A DNA stretch of 64,000 nucleotides, taken from positions 1-64,000 of the forward strand of contig SHXR01000006.1 in assembly GCA_009693235.1 (NCBI GenBank), given 5' to 3'. Below, piece after piece: positions 16,795 to 24,723 of the stretch. The stretch is from Betaproteobacteria bacterium (GTDB lineage: Bacteria; Pseudomonadota; Gammaproteobacteria; Burkholderiales; SG8-39). The notes beneath the pieces are model-generated. The model searched no databases. It had not been told where the DNA came from and worked only from the letters and a program-made list of their open reading frames with translations. The position numbers and the translations under genes are program-made. Within the stretch, counting starts at the first letter, position 1. Each line of letters starts with the position of its first letter.

Positions 16795-17637
16795 ATGGCA
16801 GTCAATTACGAACCGATAACCGGTCGCTACGTCGCAGTCAAAGACGGCGGCGAGACATACCGCGTCTTCTTCGAAGAAGCCGGCCAAGGCATTCCGCTCC
16901 TTTGCCTGCACACGGCCGGTGCCGATAGCCGTCAGTGGCGCCATGTGCTAAATGATCCGGAAATCACCAAACGCTTTCGCGTGATTGCGTTCGATTTTCC
17001 GTATCACGGCCGCTCCACCCCGCCTGATGGCTGGTGGCTGAAAAAATATCAGCTCACCACCATGAACTACCTGTCCATGATTCGGGCGGTGTGGCAAACC
17101 CTCGAACTCGAGCGTCCGGTCGTGATGGGTTGTTCGATGGGCGGTGCCATTACCCTCAAAGTCGCCGCCGATTTTCAAGATGAACTCACCGGCATCGTCG
17201 GCCTCGAATCGGTTGCGCATGCGCGCGGGCGCTACAACGATTTCTTGCATCATCCTGCGGTCCACGGCGGCGAACTGTGCGCCACCTACACGATGGGCCT
17301 CAATGCACCATCCAGCCCGGAGGTGAGCAAACGCGAGAACTGGTGGTACTACTCGCAAGGTGGACCCGGTGTGTATGCAGGGGATGTGTTCTTCTACAGC
17401 TTCGACTGGGACGCGCGTGAAGACATCAAGCGCATCGACACCAGGCGTTGCAAGGTGTCCCTCCTCACCGGCGAGTACGACTATTCCTGCACACCGGCGA
17501 TGACCGAAGCAGTGGCCAAAGAGATCCCCGGCTGCCGCATGACGATCATGAAGGGCATGGGTCACTTCCCAATGGTGGAGAACTATGCGGCATTCCGGCC
17601 ATTCCTACTGCCTGAGTTGCAGTACATGGCTGGGTAG
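16795..17637 (+). CDS. Alpha/beta-fold hydrolase
   Basis: A 280-residue hydrolase. The nucleophile elbow is GCSMGG (Ser114 from the chosen start). The acid is probably the Asp in LLTGEYDYSCTP and the base the His in GMGHFPMVE. The oxyanion region is LLCLHTAGADSRQW. Such proteins cleave C-C bonds or esters, including meta-cleavage products. ATG at 16795 follows the previous stop by five bases. The upstream codons in the track (MRT) overlap the previous gene and are less likely. Confidence 0.88.
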   Translation: MAVNYEPITGRYVAVKDGGETYRVFFEEAGQGIPLLCLHTAGADSRQWRHVLNDPEITKRFRVIAFDFPYHGRSTPPDGWWLKKYQLTTMNYLSMIRAVWQTLELERPVVMGCSMGGAITLKVAADFQDELTGIVGLESVAHARGRYNDFLHHPAVHGGELCATYTMGLNAPSSPEVSKRENWWYYSQGGPGVYAGDVFFYSFDWDAREDIKRIDTRRCKVSLLTGEYDYSCTPAMTEAVAKEIPGCRMTIMKGMGHFPMVENYAAFRPFLLPELQYMAG

Positions 17638-17641
17638 TTGG

Positions 17642-17680
17642 CCCCTCTCCCCGGCCTTCTCGCAGTGGGGCGAGGGTGAG
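17642..17680. repeat. Intergenic CCCCTCTCC...GGGGCGAGGG inverted repeat
   Basis: A C-rich run followed by a G-rich run that can pair. Related sequence recurs at 22678-22706 and in part at 29160-29185. It lies in the 84-base gap between the hydrolase and SDR genes. Confidence 0.6.
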
Positions 17681-17721
17681 GTAAGTCCTCGTTCGCTGCC
17701 GCGAAAAAATAGGAGAACTCA

Positions 17722-18861
17722 ATGTCACGCTTGCAAGGCAGATCGGCCCTCATTACCGGCGGCAACACCGGCATCGGACGGGCCATTGCGCTTGCCTATG
17801 CGCGGGAAGGCGCCGATGTCGAGATCGCATGGATCGATCGCGAAGCAGACGCTACATCGTTGGTGCGCGAGATTCAATCGATCGGGCGGCGCTCCATAGC
17901 GGTGCGCGCCGATGTCACGCGTGAAGCCGATGTCGTTTCCTTGTTCCGCGATGTCATAGCGGGCTTAGGCGAGCTCGACATCCGCGTCAGCAACGCCGGC
18001 ATCCAGCGCCCGCAGGCGATCACCGAGATGACGGTCGATGATTGGGACCGCATGATGGCCGTGCATTTGCGCGGCGCTTTCCTCTGCGGTCGAGAAGCAT
18101 CCCGCCACATGATCCCGCGCAATAACGGATGGTTGATCTTTACCTGCTCGCAGCTTGGCTACATCGGGCGCGATCGCTACACCGCCTATTCCGCTGCGAA
18201 AACGGGTCTCATCGTCTTCATGCGTTCGCTCGCGAAGGAACTCGCCCCGCACGGCATTCTGGTGAATGGCGTGTCACCCGGCCTGGTCGACACGGGTTTT
18301 GATCCGCTGTCCGAAGACGTCAAGCGCGCCCATACGGCAAGCCTGCCGTTGAAGCGCCTCGGCACGCCGGAAGACATGACGAGCGCCTACGTTTTTCTCG
18401 CCTCAGACGATGCTCGTTACTACTGCGGACAGCTTTTGCATCCGAACGGCGGGGAGATCATGCCGCAGGAATCCGTGCCCTGCCGTGCCCGGATTCCTCA
18501 TGAATGCATTTCGTGGCGCCTTGGTGCCTTGGTGGTTCAGAATGCAATCGGATCAATGCGAAAACCGCGGCAACCAGGTTGCAAGCGGTGGAAACGCGAT
18601 AATCATGGCGATCAGCAACATGACGCACGCAATGAACGGCGCGCCGGCGAGATAGACATCCCGCATCGTGGTACCTGGCGGCGCCACACCTTTCATCACG
18701 AAGAGCAAGAGCCCAAACGGCGGTGTGGTGTAGCCGATCTCAAGGGCCAACAACATGATCAAGCCGAACCAGGCGAGATCAAAGCCGAGCGTTTTCGCCA
18801 GCGGAAAGAAAATCGGCGCAGTGAGCATCATCATCGAGAGCTGATCCATGAAGCAGCCTAG
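17722..18861 (+). CDS. SDR-family oxidoreductase with an anomalous C-terminal extension
   Basis: Residues 1-250 form a complete short-chain dehydrogenase. The NAD(P)-binding motif is TGGNTGIG (12-19), NAG is at 91-93 and the catalytic residues are Ser143, Tyr156 and Lys160 (YSAAK). The family normally ends near residue 250, here after HPNGGEIM. No stop is present, and the frame runs on for ~130 residues that are charged, His- and Arg-rich and lie antisense to the TRAP large permease gene. That tail has no look of a protein domain. AGGAGA precedes the ATG. The enzyme probably oxidises or reduces a hydroxyl in the same pathway as the hydrolase before it. Confidence 0.86.
   Translation: MSRLQGRSALITGGNTGIGRAIALAYAREGADVEIAWIDREADATSLVREIQSIGRRSIAVRADVTREADVVSLFRDVIAGLGELDIRVSNAGIQRPQAITEMTVDDWDRMMAVHLRGAFLCGREASRHMIPRNNGWLIFTCSQLGYIGRDRYTAYSAAKTGLIVFMRSLAKELAPHGILVNGVSPGLVDTGFDPLSEDVKRAHTASLPLKRLGTPEDMTSAYVFLASDDARYYCGQLLHPNGGEIMPQESVPCRARIPHECISWRLGALVVQNAIGSMRKPRQPGCKRWKRDNHGDQQHDARNERRAGEIDIPHRGTWRRHTFHHEEQEPKRRCGVADLKGQQHDQAEPGEIKAERFRQRKENRRSEHHHRELIHEAA
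18467..18498. repeat. Inverted repeat at the end of the SDR core
   Basis: AGGAATCCG and CGGATTCCT form a perfect 9-bp stem with a 14-base loop, placed where the SDR gene would be expected to stop. It could be a terminator-like stem, but no T-run follows. Confidence 0.55.
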
Positions 18862-19866
18862 AAAGAGGATGATGCCGATCATGATCATCAGCATGCCCAT
18901 CGGTGTGAGGTCAAACGCGAGGAAGTAACTGACCAATCCACTTGAACTGCCGGTGAAAGCGAGCACCTGGGCGAAGGTGGCCGAACCGAAGATGACGAGA
19001 AACGACATCACCGTCACGCGCAACGCGCCATCGACCGATTTTTTGAACGCTTCCCAGGAAAGCAGGCGATACGCCGCGGCGAGCAGCAAGACCGAGAGCG
19101 CACCGAGCGCCGCGGCTTCCGTTGGCGTGGCCCAGCCGACAATCATGATGACCACCGAGAAGACAATGACGCCCACCATCGGCACCACGTCCACCATGAT
19201 CAACCGCCACTTTTCGCGCGTACTCGCCTTCTCGGCCGCGTATTGTGGCGCGGCGCTGGGATCGTAGATGGTCCATCCCCAAATCAGAACGCCATACATC
19301 AAAGCGAGCACCAGCCCGGGAATGACCCCGGCAATCAGCAAGTCACCAACGTCGGTTTGACCAAGCGTTGCCAGCAGCACGGTCAGTGCCGAGGGTGGAA
19401 TGATGACCGCAAGGCCGCCAACCCCCATGATCGGCCCCATCGACAGATACTTGTTGTAGCCCCGCTTCATCATCTCTGGGACCATCAATGAACCAAGCAA
19501 TGCGCAGGCCCCCATGCTCGAACCGGCCGGACCCGCGAAGGCCGTGCCGCCGATCAGCGTGACGTAGGCAAGGCGGCCGGGCACATTACCCATCAGCTTG
19601 TCGACGGCGTTGAAGAAGCGGGTGGCGAGTCCGGTGTGATAGAAAAACTCGCCCATCAAGAGGAACATCGGGATCGGCACCAGGGCGAAGTTGGTCATCG
19701 CGCCAAAGCCGTTGTTGATGATCTGCCAGAGCCCCCGCTCGCCGCCCATGAAAATTAGCGCAGCGATGAGATTGGTCGCGAAGAATGAAATCGCCACCGG
19801 AATACCCAGCATCATGAAGCCGACGCCGCAGCCGAACAGAATCGCAGCGGCCCAGTACCATTCCAT
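18553..19866 (-). CDS. dctM: TRAP transporter large permease (DctM family), system 2
   Basis: A 437-residue polytopic permease close in plan to system 1. Family segments include GTAFAGPAGSSMGACALLGSL, VGGLAVIIPPSALTVLL and GYTTPPFGLLLFVMKGV. It forms the transport channel of a sodium-driven TRAP importer. The start ATG at 19866 is two bases from the dctQ stop. Its 3' 309 bases lie opposite the abnormal extension of the SDR frame. Confidence 0.93.
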   Translation of the reverse strand: MEWYWAAAILFGCGVGFMMLGIPVAISFFATNLIAALIFMGGERGLWQIINNGFGAMTNFALVPIPMFLLMGEFFYHTGLATRFFNAVDKLMGNVPGRLAYVTLIGGTAFAGPAGSSMGACALLGSLMVPEMMKRGYNKYLSMGPIMGVGGLAVIIPPSALTVLLATLGQTDVGDLLIAGVIPGLVLALMYGVLIWGWTIYDPSAAPQYAAEKASTREKWRLIMVDVVPMVGVIVFSVVIMIVGWATPTEAAALGALSVLLLAAAYRLLSWEAFKKSVDGALRVTVMSFLVIFGSATFAQVLAFTGSSSGLVSYFLAFDLTPMGMLMIMIGIILFLGCFMDQLSMMMLTAPIFFPLAKTLGFDLAWFGLIMLLALEIGYTTPPFGLLLFVMKGVAPPGTTMRDVYLAGAPFIACVMLLIAMIIAFPPLATWLPRFSH

Positions 19867-19868
19867 CG

Positions 19869-20390
19869 TTATTTATCCTTGGCTGGGTTGGCGGCAGCGC
19901 CCATCGATCCGAGAAAATCTTCACCGCGTGCGAGGAACCGCGCGAATTCAATCGCCATCATCAGAAACGACAACGGGATCCACACGACCAGCATCCAGCG
20001 CGGCGTATCAAACACCCGCGTGTCCTGCCGGTTCTCGGTGAAATCACGCAGCGTTACCTCGAAGCCATACCATGCGAGCACGAGGCAGACGATGATGCTG
20101 GTAACACCGATCGCCTGAGTGGCCCGCATCCGCGCACGCGGGGCGAGATACATGAGCAGGATCTCGACGAAGACGTGGCCTTTCTCCCGCACCAGCCAAG
20201 GCGCGCCCAGACATGGAATCAGCAGCAAGGAATACTCGCTGAAGGTAAAGAAGACCGACGAGCTTTGAAAGCCAAGATTGCGAAGGATCACGTCGATCAC
20301 GATCGTCACCATCATCGCTACCATCAGGAAACCCGCAAGCCAGGCCATGCTGGTGAGGATCGCGGTGTGTGTGTTTGCGATGCTGCGCAT
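19869..20390 (-). CDS. dctQ: TRAP transporter small permease (DctQ family), system 2
   Basis: A 173-residue protein with four hydrophobic segments and the family segment LLIPCLGAPWLVREKGHVFVEI. It connects the binding protein to DctM. The gap of about 100 bases to the binding-protein gene is longer than in system 1 and carries an inverted repeat. Confidence 0.91.
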   Translation of the reverse strand: MRSIANTHTAILTSMAWLAGFLMVAMMVTIVIDVILRNLGFQSSSVFFTFSEYSLLLIPCLGAPWLVREKGHVFVEILLMYLAPRARMRATQAIGVTSIIVCLVLAWYGFEVTLRDFTENRQDTRVFDTPRWMLVVWIPLSFLMMAIEFARFLARGEDFLGSMGAAANPAKDK

Positions 20391-20436
20391 TGCTGACTGC
20401 GTAAGGAGTAAACAGTGAAGGGTGAGCCCGCAGGGA

Positions 20437-20462
20437 GGCGGAACGCGCTACGCTGTTCCGCC
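20437..20462. repeat. GGCGGAAC...GTTCCGCC inverted repeat
   Basis: A perfect 8-bp stem separated by GCGCTACGCT, in the gap between dctP and dctQ of system 2. The same theme recurs in the composite repeat near 30330-30460. It may attenuate or stabilise the transcript between the two genes. Confidence 0.65.
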
Positions 20463-20491
20463 CTACGCTAATACCTCTTTCCTGGCAACGA

Positions 20492-21499
20492 TCAGCCGGG
20501 CGCGAAGAGTCTTTGGATCCGGTCAGCGTCTTGCGAGCCACCGGCTTTTTCCATCCGTTCCTTCATGCGCGTCCAACTCGCATCCTGCGCGCCCTTCAAG
20601 AAACGCTTGCTCGCTTCCGCCGACATCGTTACCGATTTCATTCCGCGTTTCTCCAGCTCGGCGAATTCCTTGATGCGCAATGCCGCGAGATCCTTGACGC
20701 TGGAAATCTCGTGCTCGATAGCGAGCCGGTTCAACATCTCGCGCGTCTTGTCCGACAGGCTATTCCACTTCCGCACGTTGATCACTACGCCAAGATCCGT
20801 TGAGAAGAAGGCTGGTTCGACGCGAAACTTGAGGAACTTGTCCCAATTGGGGTCCATGAGTCCGATCTGCGTCCAGGCGGTGAGATCGACCGTTCCCCGT
20901 TCAAGGGCGGTGTAAAGCTCGGTGGAATTCAGGTTGATGACCTGCGCCCCAAGGTAATTCGTGAGGAACGCGTTATAGATCGGGTTGCCTCGCACTTTGA
21001 AACCTTTGATATCGAGATGTCCACTGGCGTCCAGCTTCGGTTCCTTGGTCGCCCAGATATTGAAGCGGATACCGCTGTCAAACCAGCCGAGGTAGTACAC
21101 GCCCATCCGGCGGATGTGTGATTCCTTGATGGCGTCATAGGCGCCGTTCTTACGCGCGGCCGGGCCATCGAGCGTGCTCGCGCTCACTGCATCGCACTCA
21201 GGGACGGTTGCCGCGTAGAAAGCGCAGGGTGCATAGACCATGTCGACCACGCCATCGCGCGCGGCATTCGGTTGTTCCATCATGCCGATGGCCTCCGGAC
21301 CGCCACGCACCTGAATAGCAAACACGCCCTTGCCGGCTTCATTCGCTTTCTTCACGAACTCAAGAAAGCTGCGCGAATACACCCAATTGGCCGGAAACGC
21401 GTGCGTCGCAGTCAGCTTGTCCTGCGCACCGACAGGAGCGGAAACGGCAACCATGGCGGGCAAGGCCAAAGTGCAAAGAACCTTCCAAATAGCCTTCAT
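20492..21499 (-). CDS. dctP: TRAP transporter solute-binding protein (DctP family), system 2
   Basis: A 335-residue periplasmic protein with signal peptide ending ALPAMVAVSAPVGAQ. The ligand-binding arginine region is DIKGFKVRGNPIYNAFLTNY. It opens the second dctPQM operon, with AGGGGAG before the ATG. The protein differs clearly from the system 1 receptor, so the ligands are probably different. Confidence 0.91.
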   Translation of the reverse strand: MKAIWKVLCTLALPAMVAVSAPVGAQDKLTATHAFPANWVYSRSFLEFVKKANEAGKGVFAIQVRGGPEAIGMMEQPNAARDGVVDMVYAPCAFYAATVPECDAVSASTLDGPAARKNGAYDAIKESHIRRMGVYYLGWFDSGIRFNIWATKEPKLDASGHLDIKGFKVRGNPIYNAFLTNYLGAQVINLNSTELYTALERGTVDLTAWTQIGLMDPNWDKFLKFRVEPAFFSTDLGVVINVRKWNSLSDKTREMLNRLAIEHEISSVKDLAALRIKEFAELEKRGMKSVTMSAEASKRFLKGAQDASWTRMKERMEKAGGSQDADRIQRLFAPG

Positions 21500-21635
21500 G
21501 ACTCTCCCCTTAAAATGGCTCGCATCGCGCCAGGGAGAATCTTACAGGGACCAATGCGCTTACGCGCGGAGCGCGCGCCGGATCACGACAGATGAACGGT
21601 GAAGGGTGCAGGCAACACCCTTCACTGCACCGAAC

Positions 21636-22616
21636 TTACCAAGTGAGCGCAATGGCCCCTGTCGTCTTCCGCGCCGCCATATCCCGATGCGCCTGGGCTG
21701 CTTCAGTGAGCGGATACCGGTGCCGCACCGCCAGTTTGACGATGCCGGTTTGGAGTGCCTCGAAGTATTCCTTCGCGCGCATCAACAGTTCATCGCGATC
21801 GGTCGTGTAGGTGAGGAGGCCCGCGCTCGTTACATACAACGAACCCATGTGATTCAAGCGGAAGATATCGAACGGTGGCAGGGGCCCGGAAGAGGTCCCA
21901 AAGCTCACCAAGAGGCCACGGGGTTTCAGGCATGCCAGCGATTTGTCGAACGTCGCCGGGCCGATCGAGTCATACACGACATCGGCGCCGCGCCCGCCGG
22001 TGATCGCCTTGACCCGCGCGGCGAGATCCTCGCTCTCGTTGACGATCACATGATCACAGCCAAAACCACGCGCCAACGCGATCTTCTCATCGGCCCCAAC
22101 GGTACCAATCACCGTCGCGCCAAGATGCTTGGCCCATTGGCACACGATCTGTCCGACGCCACCCGCCGCGGCATGCACGACGATGATGTGTCCGCGCGCA
22201 ACTTCGAATGTGCCCTTGATCAGGTAATGCGCCGTCAATCCACGCAAGATGCTGGAAGCAACAAGCACCATGTCGAGCCCGGCCGGCACCGGAACGAGAC
22301 GATCGGCCGGCATGATGCGCCATTCGGCATAACCACCGGGTGGCGGAGTAGTGTACGCGACACGATCACCGCGCTTGCAAGAGGTGGCGCCCGGACCAAC
22401 CTCTTCAACCACGCCAGCGGCTTCCATGCCGATGACCGCAGGATAGGACGGGAGCGGATAACGACCGGTGCGGTGCTGCAGGTCGATGTAGTTGACACCG
22501 GCCGCCGCCTGACGAATCAGCACTTGCCCGGCCGACGGCGCACCGACTTCGCGTTCTTCGACGCGTAATACTTCCGGACCGCCGGGGCGGTCCATGACGA
22601 CGACTCTTGACTTCAT
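21636..22616 (-). CDS. NADPH:quinone oxidoreductase (zinc-independent MDR family)
   Basis: This 326-residue medium-chain reductase has the usual length for quinone oxidoreductases. The cofactor motif is HAAAGGVGQIVCQWAKHLGA, and GYAEW plus PPPGG match the QOR subgroup. Zinc-binding cysteines of alcohol dehydrogenases are absent. It would reduce quinones or enoyl compounds using NADPH in the cytoplasm. It lies about 106 bases downstream of the Liv binding-protein gene, with a short inverted repeat between. Confidence 0.9.
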   Translation of the reverse strand: MKSRVVVMDRPGGPEVLRVEEREVGAPSAGQVLIRQAAAGVNYIDLQHRTGRYPLPSYPAVIGMEAAGVVEEVGPGATSCKRGDRVAYTTPPPGGYAEWRIMPADRLVPVPAGLDMVLVASSILRGLTAHYLIKGTFEVARGHIIVVHAAAGGVGQIVCQWAKHLGATVIGTVGADEKIALARGFGCDHVIVNESEDLAARVKAITGGRGADVVYDSIGPATFDKSLACLKPRGLLVSFGTSSGPLPPFDIFRLNHMGSLYVTSAGLLTYTTDRDELLMRAKEYFEALQTGIVKLAVRHRYPLTEAAQAHRDMAARKTTGAIALTW

Positions 22617-22677
22617 TTGATGTGCATTAGGTACGTCGAACTGAGCCGGTGACGGGTTATCCCATCACCCTTTTCTG

Positions 22678-22706
22678 CCCCTCTCCCGCAGTGGTGGGGC
22701 GAGGGG
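22678..22706. repeat. CCCCTCTCCC...GGGGCGAGGGG inverted repeat
   Basis: Same type of C-run/G-run inverted repeat as at 17642-17680. It sits between livJ and the quinone oxidoreductase gene and may form a stem that limits read-through. There is no strong T-run. Confidence 0.6.
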
Positions 22707-22722
22707 TTTGTCGAAAATGACG

Positions 22723-23970
22723 TTACTTTTTCGGCCAGATCGGTTTCGCCAGCGCAATGTCGGTCGGGTAAACGGTCACCGGCTCGCCGTTCTGCCACTG
22801 AATGATCATGATGCCGGCGCCGGCACGACGGCCATCGTCATTGAACTTGATGCGGCCGCCCGGATAGAAGTTCGCTGGGCCGCTCTTGGTGTCCATCGTG
22901 CGAATCGCATCGGCGATTTTCTTCCGATCGGCAACGCCCGTTTTTTCCAGCGCCTCCTTGAAGATCCACATGTCACCATAGCTGGAGAGGCTGTCTTGCG
23001 TCATCCATGGCTCGCCGGTGCGTTTCTTGAAATCGGCGATGAGTTTCTCCTGCCCCTTCTGGGTCCAGTTCGCAACGATAACCAGCATGCCTTCCATCAG
23101 ATCCTTGCCGACCGACTTAAGCAATTCCGGCATGCCCAACGGCGCCCCGTTACCAATCATCGGGATGCGGCCGCGCCCGAGGCCCATTTCGTTCATCTTT
23201 TCCAAAATGAGCTTGGAGTCGGAAGTGTTGGTGGGGACAAACAGCACCGCCTCAGGACGGATGCTCCGCACCTTTTGCACCATCGAGGTCGCATCAGAAA
23301 GCGGCGGGGTGAAGATCTCATCCACGGTGAGCTTGATGCCCATCTTCTCCAGCCCACCTTCGCGCATCGGCTTCAGAAAGCTGACCGGCGATGCCGTGTT
23401 GTCACCGACAATGGCGATGGTCCTCAATTGTTGACCGGTCGCGGCCCTACCGAGTTCGACAATCGCGGGCATCGCGCCCACCGACTGCGCACCTGCGGTG
23501 GGCGAGGTCTGAAACACATATTTGAAGCCGCGTGCGGTGATCTGATCCGAATACGATAACGTGAGGATCGACATCTCCGCACGCTCGGTCACCTCGGTGA
23601 CGGCCAGGGTAAACGACGAGAGCCAAGAGCCGGTCGCCCCGATCATGTCGGGTTCGGAGGCGACGAATCGTTGCGCCGCGTTCTTAGCCTTTTCAGTTGA
23701 ATCGCCCGCATCGGCGGTGACCAAACGCAGTTTCGCGCCCTGCATCGATTTGATGCCACCGCCATTGTTGATATCTTCGATCGCCATCTGCGCGCCCTTC
23801 AACATCAACTCACCCTGGCGCGCCCACGGCCCTGACAGCGGTGCAATCAGGCCGACCTTCACTTCCCTGGCTTGCCCGAGCGCGGCAGGTGCTGCGATCG
23901 CCAAGCCCACAGCGACCAGCGCGGCCGCGACGTTACGCCCCATTCCAACTTGTCGAGTGAATTGCATCAT
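22723..23970 (-). CDS. livJ: ABC transporter substrate-binding protein (branched-chain amino acid/amide type)
   Basis: A 415-residue periplasmic protein with a signal peptide ending AIAAPAALGQA. The type I binding-fold motif KVGLIAPLSGPWARQGELML and IEDINNGGGI are typical of the HAAT family. GGAGACC precedes the start. The operon order livH-livMG-livF-livJ on the minus strand places it last of the transporter genes. In catabolic clusters such receptors often bind aromatic acids or amides rather than amino acids. Confidence 0.9.
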   Translation of the reverse strand: MMQFTRQVGMGRNVAAALVAVGLAIAAPAALGQAREVKVGLIAPLSGPWARQGELMLKGAQMAIEDINNGGGIKSMQGAKLRLVTADAGDSTEKAKNAAQRFVASEPDMIGATGSWLSSFTLAVTEVTERAEMSILTLSYSDQITARGFKYVFQTSPTAGAQSVGAMPAIVELGRAATGQQLRTIAIVGDNTASPVSFLKPMREGGLEKMGIKLTVDEIFTPPLSDATSMVQKVRSIRPEAVLFVPTNTSDSKLILEKMNEMGLGRGRIPMIGNGAPLGMPELLKSVGKDLMEGMLVIVANWTQKGQEKLIADFKKRTGEPWMTQDSLSSYGDMWIFKEALEKTGVADRKKIADAIRTMDTKSGPANFYPGGRIKFNDDGRRAGAGIMIIQWQNGEPVTVYPTDIALAKPIWPKK

Positions 23971-24015
23971 TAGGTCTCCTTAATTCCATCAAACTGCTGT
24001 TCGCCTGCTCGTGAT

Positions 24016-24723
24016 TTACATCCCAAGATAAGCACGCTTGACCCGCTCATCGCGAATCAACGTGTCATGCACACCTTCCAGAACCACCCTGCCCGATTCG
24101 AGCACATAACCGCGATCGCAGGCTTCGAGGGCCTCGGCCACGCGTTGCTCGACCAGCAGGATTGTAATCTTCGATTCACGATGAATCTCTTCGATGCGCT
24201 CGAAGATCTGATCGGCGATGGTGGGTGCCAGACCCATCGAGGGCTCATCGAGCATCAACACACGGGGCGATGAGGCCAAGCCGCGGCCGATCGAGAGCAT
24301 CTGTTGCTCGCCGCCGGAGAGCGTGCCGGCGAGCTGATCGCGCCGTTCGGCCAGCACCGGGAACAGCTCCAGGATCTGGGCCAGATTACGCGCCCAGTCG
24401 GCACGGCCGCGCATGGAGTGCGCGCCCATTTCAAGATTTTCGAGCACGGTGAGCGAGCGGAACACCTGGCGGCCTTCCGGGACATGCGCGATGCCAAGAT
24501 GCGCACGCTCCGACGGCGGGATCGACAAAAGATCCTTGCCGTCGAACATCACGCTGCCAGAGACCGGCTGCACGATCCCTGAGATCGTTTTGAACAAGGT
24601 CGTCTTGCCGGCGCCGTTCGGGCCGACGATCGCAATGAACTGGCCCTCGGCGACTTCGACCGTGACGTCGACCAGCGCCTTCAATCCACCATAGGCAACT
24701 GTGAGAGACTTAATGCTGAGCAT
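24016..24723 (-). CDS. livF: ABC transporter ATP-binding protein LivF
   Basis: A 235-residue ATPase with Walker A GPNGAGKTT, signature LSGGEQQM, Walker B VLMLDEPSMGLAP and the H-loop region LLVEQRV. The VEQ at the H-loop position is usual for LivF. Its start overlaps the end of the livM-livG fusion by 14 bases. It energises uptake of the ligand bound by the following binding protein. Confidence 0.94.
   Translation of the reverse strand: MLSIKSLTVAYGGLKALVDVTVEVAEGQFIAIVGPNGAGKTTLFKTISGIVQPVSGSVMFDGKDLLSIPPSERAHLGIAHVPEGRQVFRSLTVLENLEMGAHSMRGRADWARNLAQILELFPVLAERRDQLAGTLSGGEQQMLSIGRGLASSPRVLMLDEPSMGLAPTIADQIFERIEEIHRESKITILLVEQRVAEALEACDRGYVLESGRVVLEGVHDTLIRDERVKRAYLGM

Noticed and set aside
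21606-22568. 320-residue plus-strand ORF
   Set aside because: It is the antisense shadow of the quinone oxidoreductase gene.
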